DNA of 35,920 bases, taken from contig CALIHL010000065.1 in NCBI GenBank assembly GCA_938022935.1, positions 1 through 35,920 on the forward strand, given 5' to 3'. The DNA is from an uncultured Saprospiraceae bacterium (lineage in GTDB: Bacteria > Bacteroidota > Bacteroidia > Chitinophagales > Saprospiraceae). Each line of letters opens with the position of its first letter. Within the stretch, counting starts at the first letter, position 1. A program made the position numbers and the translations under genes. Below, piece after piece: positions 31,689 through 35,920 of the stretch. A model generated the notes under the pieces. That model had not been told where the DNA came from and searched no databases. It saw only the letters and a program-made list of their open reading frames with translations.

Positions 31689-34498
31689 TAGGGTACACAC
31701 CCATTAAGATCTATAACTAAAGAAAGACCTATTGGCACTTCATATCCCTCCAATAATTCGATGTAATTAGAAGCCGAAAAGCTAGCGTTGCCAGGTGCAA
31801 TCATCACACTTGACGCAGTGATTGTATGTTGAGCAGTATAAGCTGCAGCGCCTATAGTATTAGAAAGATTAAGATTTTGAACACAAGGATTATTACCAAA
31901 ATAAGTGGCGATCAGAAAGTCGATTTGCCCTGCCATAGCAGCAGCATAGTTATCCGAATCATAGTTCGCTAGTGCATCATCGTAGCGAGGATGATGCACT
32001 GGATCTTTTCGAGGTTTGAGTCCGTCATACCAAGGTTGAAATGCAGCCTTGTTCGCTGGTATGATAGACTTATAATAATTTAATCGATTTAAGATGTCCA
32101 TACTTTCAGGCATAGAAGATAATTGTTCTGCTAATGCTGGTGAAGGTTGTAAACCCCAAAAATGGAAAAGAGGCGCCATATTAACGCCTGCAGCAGCGGA
32201 TGCATTGGCGATGACTTCATCATCAGTGATGACAGTGTTGGCATTTATGGTAGCGGACCATTCATCATAAAACACTTTGTTCATCCCATGAAAAGCGGAC
32301 CAGCCAAATAAGTCCGCCATCTCAACATACTTGGCATGGCCCCTATGTTGGTATCTAATCTCATCACAAACAAAAGTCGCCATAGTAGGGTCGCACCCCA
32401 TAGAGGCGTTGGTTCTAAAGTTCTGAGCAATCATCCAATCCATAGTTGCTTGATCCATTGTTAGACTTTCTCCTGATGAATACTTAAATGCAATATCAAT
32501 ATCAAGACCGTACAGCACATTGTAGATATAAGAGGCGTTGGTATGAATCACGGATTCTACTTCAGTTATCAAATTGGGTTGCAATGATACATGCCCGCTT
32601 TCATGCAAGGTGATATCATAACCCGTGTTGATATGGAAGTTTGGCTTAATAATAACAGTCGGATAAAGCCCAGTTTCAAACAAAGGTCCAAAGGGCGAAT
32701 TGTTATCACCGATCGTCTGAGGATACCCAGTTCCAAATGCACCGACAGGTAATCTTGAATCCACCAGAAAGTACTCCGCTCGTGCTCGTGTATCAGGACG
32801 TCCGGCGACATATTGAAAAGCATCTTGTATGCTTTCTAAGCTATCCATCATAGTCTTGGGATCTGTGATCGATAAGACATGACTCTTGGGTAAGGTCATC
32901 ATATATTTCTCGGCTTCCATATCTACCCACTCGACATTAGCTGCGGCCAGTTCTGCCTGCCAAATCGCCAAAGGGGTCTCTCTACCAGGGCGAGTAGAAT
33001 AATATGGAGACTTCACGGCTCCGCTGATGACTACATCCATCCATCCCAAGTTAGAACCCTCAGGAAAATTTATGTAGATCGCTCCGCCAAAGGGATTGGC
33101 TATCTGAGTACTTACTGCATTCAGTTCAAAATAATTATTGATTCTCATAAATCTATTCGTCATCGCATTGACAGAGAGATCTGCATTATGCGCACCGACC
33201 ATCGCGATGATGCCATCATTTATCCTGCTACTCGGTAACGTAATGGTAACCATTTCGCCAGGTGCAGCATAGTAACCCGTAGGTCTTTTGACATCATCTT
33301 TGTCCGCGGCCAACCTTGCCCCTTCGATGATATTGTAAGTACCATAGACTTCGACTGTGGCACTATTAACTCTTGGAGCGGTCGGCGCAACAGGGCCAGG
33401 AAATATGTCTGAAAATTCAAATGCTACTCCAGCCACATTTGCTATATTACCACCTACAAATTCTTGATCATGAATCTTTTGTTGTAGAAATATTAATAGT
33501 TGGGCCACTTGAGACAATGAACTGATCGCAACTATCTGACGATCAGAAAACACTGGATCATAAGCTGCTTCATAGGTATTGATATAATTGAATATTTGCG
33601 TCTGTGCTGCACTAAAATTACCATCATAATTAAATATTACATCTGTCAAATATCCATCTAATTGCATATCAGTCAAGATAGTCCCATTGATATGATGACG
33701 CATAGCATCGAGAGCAGTGATTAAAACATTGGGATCCCCAGGTGCCTTTGGTGAGTAAACTTTGAAGTTGTCAAAACTCACAGTACTTAGAGAATTATTG
33801 GGAAACCCGGCTATGTTACTTTCCAATCCCTTGGCCCAACCGAGGTATGGTCTATAGGTCTTAATTGCAGTTTTGACAATATCTATATCATAAGCAGAAT
33901 CGAAAAAATTATTGGTATAAACATCATTTGCCAACGAGCTCCATTGGTCATTTTCAAAATCCAAGATGAGCGTGATACTCACATCTTCGCCTTCTGAAAA
34001 ATTGCCTATTGAAGTCTCAAAATGACCAGGATGATCAGGCACTCCTTGATCAAATCCTCCATCAGCATATGAAAAAACAATATCATAGGTGGGGTTCATG
34101 TCAAAGATATCATGACGTATGAATAAGTTGATTCCTGGACCATTGATACCATCATAAGCTGATAGATTTAACAAATACTTCCATCCTGGCTCTGTTATAC
34201 TACCCAGGTCTTCAACATTGATATCCAACTCAAACTGTATACTTGTCATCGTATCTAACGCTTGGTTCATACTTACGGGATATGCTATGCCTTGTGTCGG
34301 ACTCAAACTCACCTTCTTACCAGTAGGTCCAGCTATATAATCAGGATTACTACTACTGACCACTCCACTTTCTATATAGCTCCCATCATATGAGGATATG
34401 TTATCATCTAAATTATCTTCCATGAGAAACTCAGATAGTTGAGCACGAAGAGATAGCTGAGATAAGAAGATGACAATTGCAATAATTACATTTTTCAT
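31688..34498 (-). CDS. Secreted M60-like (enhancin-type) zinc metalloprotease with GC-type C-terminal tail
   Basis: The 936-residue protein has a signal peptide (MKNVIIAIVIFLSQLSLRAQ) and an N-terminal lectin/LamG-like beta domain (about 25-250). A helical segment leads to the Peptidase_M60 part, beginning PTGYYAAPGEMVTITLP. The zinc motif is HESGH (His632, Glu633, His636) with the downstream Glu646 (LITE), matching HExxHx(8-24)E of M60 gluzincins. The C-terminal about 75 residues resemble the '3-coathanger stack' and end NGCVP. M60 proteases cleave mucin-type glycoproteins in characterised cases; that substrate is inferred here. The gene is monocistronic and abuts a sulfatase remnant. Confidence 0.88.
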   Translation of the reverse strand: MKNVIIAIVIFLSQLSLRAQLSEFLMEDNLDDNISSYDGSYIESGVVSSSNPDYIAGPTGKKVSLSPTQGIAYPVSMNQALDTMTSIQFELDINVEDLGSITEPGWKYLLNLSAYDGINGPGINLFIRHDIFDMNPTYDIVFSYADGGFDQGVPDHPGHFETSIGNFSEGEDVSITLILDFENDQWSSLANDVYTNNFFDSAYDIDIVKTAIKTYRPYLGWAKGLESNIAGFPNNSLSTVSFDNFKVYSPKAPGDPNVLITALDAMRHHINGTILTDMQLDGYLTDVIFNYDGNFSAAQTQIFNYINTYEAAYDPVFSDRQIVAISSLSQVAQLLIFLQQKIHDQEFVGGNIANVAGVAFEFSDIFPGPVAPTAPRVNSATVEVYGTYNIIEGARLAADKDDVKRPTGYYAAPGEMVTITLPSSRINDGIIAMVGAHNADLSVNAMTNRFMRINNYFELNAVSTQIANPFGGAIYINFPEGSNLGWMDVVISGAVKSPYYSTRPGRETPLAIWQAELAAANVEWVDMEAEKYMMTLPKSHVLSITDPKTMMDSLESIQDAFQYVAGRPDTRARAEYFLVDSRLPVGAFGTGYPQTIGDNNSPFGPLFETGLYPTVIIKPNFHINTGYDITLHESGHVSLQPNLITEVESVIHTNASYIYNVLYGLDIDIAFKYSSGESLTMDQATMDWMIAQNFRTNASMGCDPTMATFVCDEIRYQHRGHAKYVEMADLFGWSAFHGMNKVFYDEWSATINANTVITDDEVIANASAAAGVNMAPLFHFWGLQPSPALAEQLSSMPESMDILNRLNYYKSIIPANKAAFQPWYDGLKPRKDPVHHPRYDDALANYDSDNYAAAMAGQIDFLIATYFGNNPCVQNLNLSNTIGAAAYTAQHTITASSVMIAPGNASFSASNYIELLEGYEVPIGLSLVIDLNGCVP

Positions 34499-34880
34499 TT
34501 TATAATATTTTAACGGACACGTTGTCTAATTAAAAAAGAACCATGTCTGACAAGCGGCAGAGCAAAAACCAATATCACCTCATTTCAACGCCGCTCATCA
34601 GCAAATTATCTTTCTCTTTTTCAGATTTGCAAGAATTAACTAATTAATTCATTAGCACATCATCCTCTCTTTTGATTTTTATTGTCATTGACATTTTGAT
34701 TGAAAAAAGCATTAGCTAATGAGCACATTCTTCTTTTGATTTTGATTTTCATTGATATTTTGATTGAAAAAGCACTAACTAATTACCACATCAACTCATC
34801 AGCAAATTATCTTTCTCTTTTTCAGATTTGAATGCATTAGCACATTAGCCAATTTTCACATTTGCTAATGTGCTAATTCT
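34499..34880. repeat. AT-rich intergenic region with direct and inverted repeats
   Basis: A 36-bp segment starting CTCATCAGCAAATTATC occurs identically at 34594-34629 and 34795-34830, spaced 201 bp. Between the copies, a TTTTGATTGAAAAA-containing unit appears twice (about 34670-34720 and 34733-34785) followed by GCATTAGCTAAT or GCACTAACTAAT. Short TTAGCACATTAGC-type words recur. No coding frame is present. It looks like locally expanded, replication-slippage or mobile repeat DNA between two large secreted-protein genes. Confidence 0.75.
34836..34877. repeat. 14-bp inverted repeat 3' of the secreted repeat-protein gene
   Basis: The arms ATTAGCACATTAGC and GCTAATGTGCTAAT are perfect over 14 bp, with a 14-base spacer. 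It ends 4 bp from the stop codon of the minus-strand gene. The stem is AT-rich and lacks a U-run on that strand, so terminator function is uncertain. Confidence 0.55.
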
Positions 34881-35920
34881 CTAGTTATCACATCCATCCA
34901 ACATGATCTCCAATGTCGACCCTCTTGCAACCTCAGCTTTTGATTGTAAGGTGGTTCCTTTTTTAGCATCAAACATCAATGCAGAATTACCCATAATCAA
35001 TATCTCTGCTTCTATCGATTCATTGGTTCTATAGATCTTTTGAGCGCCACTGGTCATATCATCACTTGGAGACAGAAGAACGATTGAATCATCACAATCC
35101 TCTCGAACGGCAGGGCCCACAACTGGACACGTAGCTGTCGGATCAATGATAGCTCCTATGATGTTGCTCTCTCCAAAATCACAACAACTGATATCACGAG
35201 AACATCTGATATAATAGGTGTTTTGAGATACGGCTGTGGGACTGAGGGTAGGTTCATTTTGCCCATCTATGATTAGCCAGACACTGCCCAGATTAGATGT
35301 AGTCGCTACGTATGGTACTCCAGGAGATTTTTCTTCTGTACTGATCAGCCACATGTACTCCACATATCCAGAAGCTGACCCTTGCACTGGACTGATCTCC
35401 TTAATCATAGGAGGTGTACATCCAGCAGGAACATTGATAGATAAGTCATCGCCAAATCCCACAACTCCAAAATCAGTGAGTGCAGTACATGCTGAAAAAG
35501 ACATATTGATCTCTTGGTCAACCATGCTGCTGTTTCCATTTTGATCAGAGACTGTATATGTCCTGATCACTTGTCGCTCAGGTTGATAGTTACTTGATCC
35601 AGAACAGCTTGCAGCGGCAACATTGTCCACAAAAGCCAGACTTAGAGCTTGGTCAGTTGAGCAATTATCCGATACCATAACGTTAGCAGCTGTCTCTAAC
35701 TCAGCTATAGTCTGATAGGCATCATAAGGACAACTATCATCGCTATCATCACATGTCACATATATCGCTGATGCTGCACCTTGTATCATTGGCGCTGTCT
35801 CATCATCTACTGTGATCGTCTGACTGATCGAACTGGTGTTGTCGCAGTCATCTGTAAATGTCCAAGTGCGGGTGATCACAAAATCATTTGGGCCTGACCC
35901 TGGCGTGATCTGATCTGAAG
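34881..35920 (-). CDS. C-terminal part of a large secreted HYR/Ig-like repeat protein with GC-type tail
   Basis: The frame is open to the window edge; the GTG near 35879 is internal, because the upstream codons continue the same repeat (ITPGSGPNDFVITRTWTFTDDCDNTSSISQTITVDDETAP). That RTWTFTDDCxNTSSxSQTITVxDxTAP pattern is typical of HYR-like repeats in large Bacteroidota surface proteins. Next come one or two further beta domains with paired cysteines (CPYDAYQTIAEL, ISCCDFGESNIIG). The last about 75 residues resemble the '3-coathanger stack' and end MLDGCDN. It is probably an exported adhesin-like or structural protein. The N-terminus and total length are unknown. Confidence 0.82.
   Translation of the reverse strand, partial: SDQITPGSGPNDFVITRTWTFTDDCDNTSSISQTITVDDETAPMIQGAASAIYVTCDDSDDSCPYDAYQTIAELETAANVMVSDNCSTDQALSLAFVDNVAAASCSGSSNYQPERQVIRTYTVSDQNGNSSMVDQEINMSFSACTALTDFGVVGFGDDLSINVPAGCTPPMIKEISPVQGSASGYVEYMWLISTEEKSPGVPYVATTSNLGSVWLIIDGQNEPTLSPTAVSQNTYYIRCSRDISCCDFGESNIIGAIIDPTATCPVVGPAVREDCDDSIVLLSPSDDMTSGAQKIYRTNESIEAEILIMGNSALMFDAKKGTTLQSKAEVARGSTLEIMLDGCDN

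Overview
The window looks like a chromosomal segment of a Bacteroidota bacterium, most likely of the Saprospiria/Lewinella type. Supporting signs are a type IX secretion C-terminal tail on a MauG-like peroxidase, three secreted proteins ending in a Gly-Cys motif after a beta-rich domain (the '3-coathanger stack/GCX' style of tail), many lipoproteins, scarce Shine-Dalgarno sites, TAnnTTTG-like promoter boxes, a DUF6702 protein and a LytTR response regulator. No rRNA, tRNA, CRISPR array, transposase or phage gene was seen.

Layout. 1-363: decayed 3' end of an ATPase gene. 364-2076: secreted metzincin protease. 2189-3733: archaeal-type ATPase (DUF234) with its palindromic repeats. 3734-4301: repeat-like intergenic DNA. 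4302-9381: M20 amidohydrolase, DUF6702 protein, lipoprotein RidA homologue and GH20 hexosaminidase lipoprotein. 9420-14605: sortilin/VPS10-like propeller protein and di-haem peroxidase. 14795-18020: GNAT, DUF3037, HipA-like kinase and a second DUF234 ATPase with tandem palindromes. 18066-20342: an M50-type membrane protease split by an in-frame stop, a thioesterase, a small lipoprotein and a low-molecular-weight phosphatase. 20585-25081: a tightly packed putative exopolysaccharide operon. 25068-29615: LytTR regulator, thioredoxin, patatin-barrel protein and aldo/keto reductase. 29897-31497: subtilisin-like lipoprotein and a clear terminator. 31497-34498: sulfatase remnant and an M60-like metalloprotease. 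34499-34880: AT-rich repeats. 34881-35920: C-terminal part of a large secreted repeat protein.

The most interesting region is the operon at 20585-25081. It encodes an outer-membrane barrel candidate, a PIG-L/LmbE deacetylase with a receiver-like N-terminal domain lacking the phosphoacceptor, an ATP-grasp ligase, a processive GT2 synthase (D, D, D, QxxRW) and a 58-residue one-helix protein whose start overlaps the synthase stop. Gene order suggests synthesis and export of an amino-sugar polymer whose amines may be unmasked and then ligated to something; that chemistry is inference. It is transcribed away from a tyrosine phosphatase gene across an intergenic inverted repeat.

The second theme is the pair of DUF234 ATPases. 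Both are preceded by tandem palindromic units with the same 52-53 bp spacing but unrelated sequence. One palindrome family also lies 3' of its ATPase and, with the ATPase 3' end, is duplicated on the far side of the neighbouring protease gene. This suggests self-regulating, possibly mobile cassettes. Other features worth attention are the split M50 protease, the hidden sulfatase remnant, the shared GC-type C-termini and a metal-binding lipoprotein RidA.
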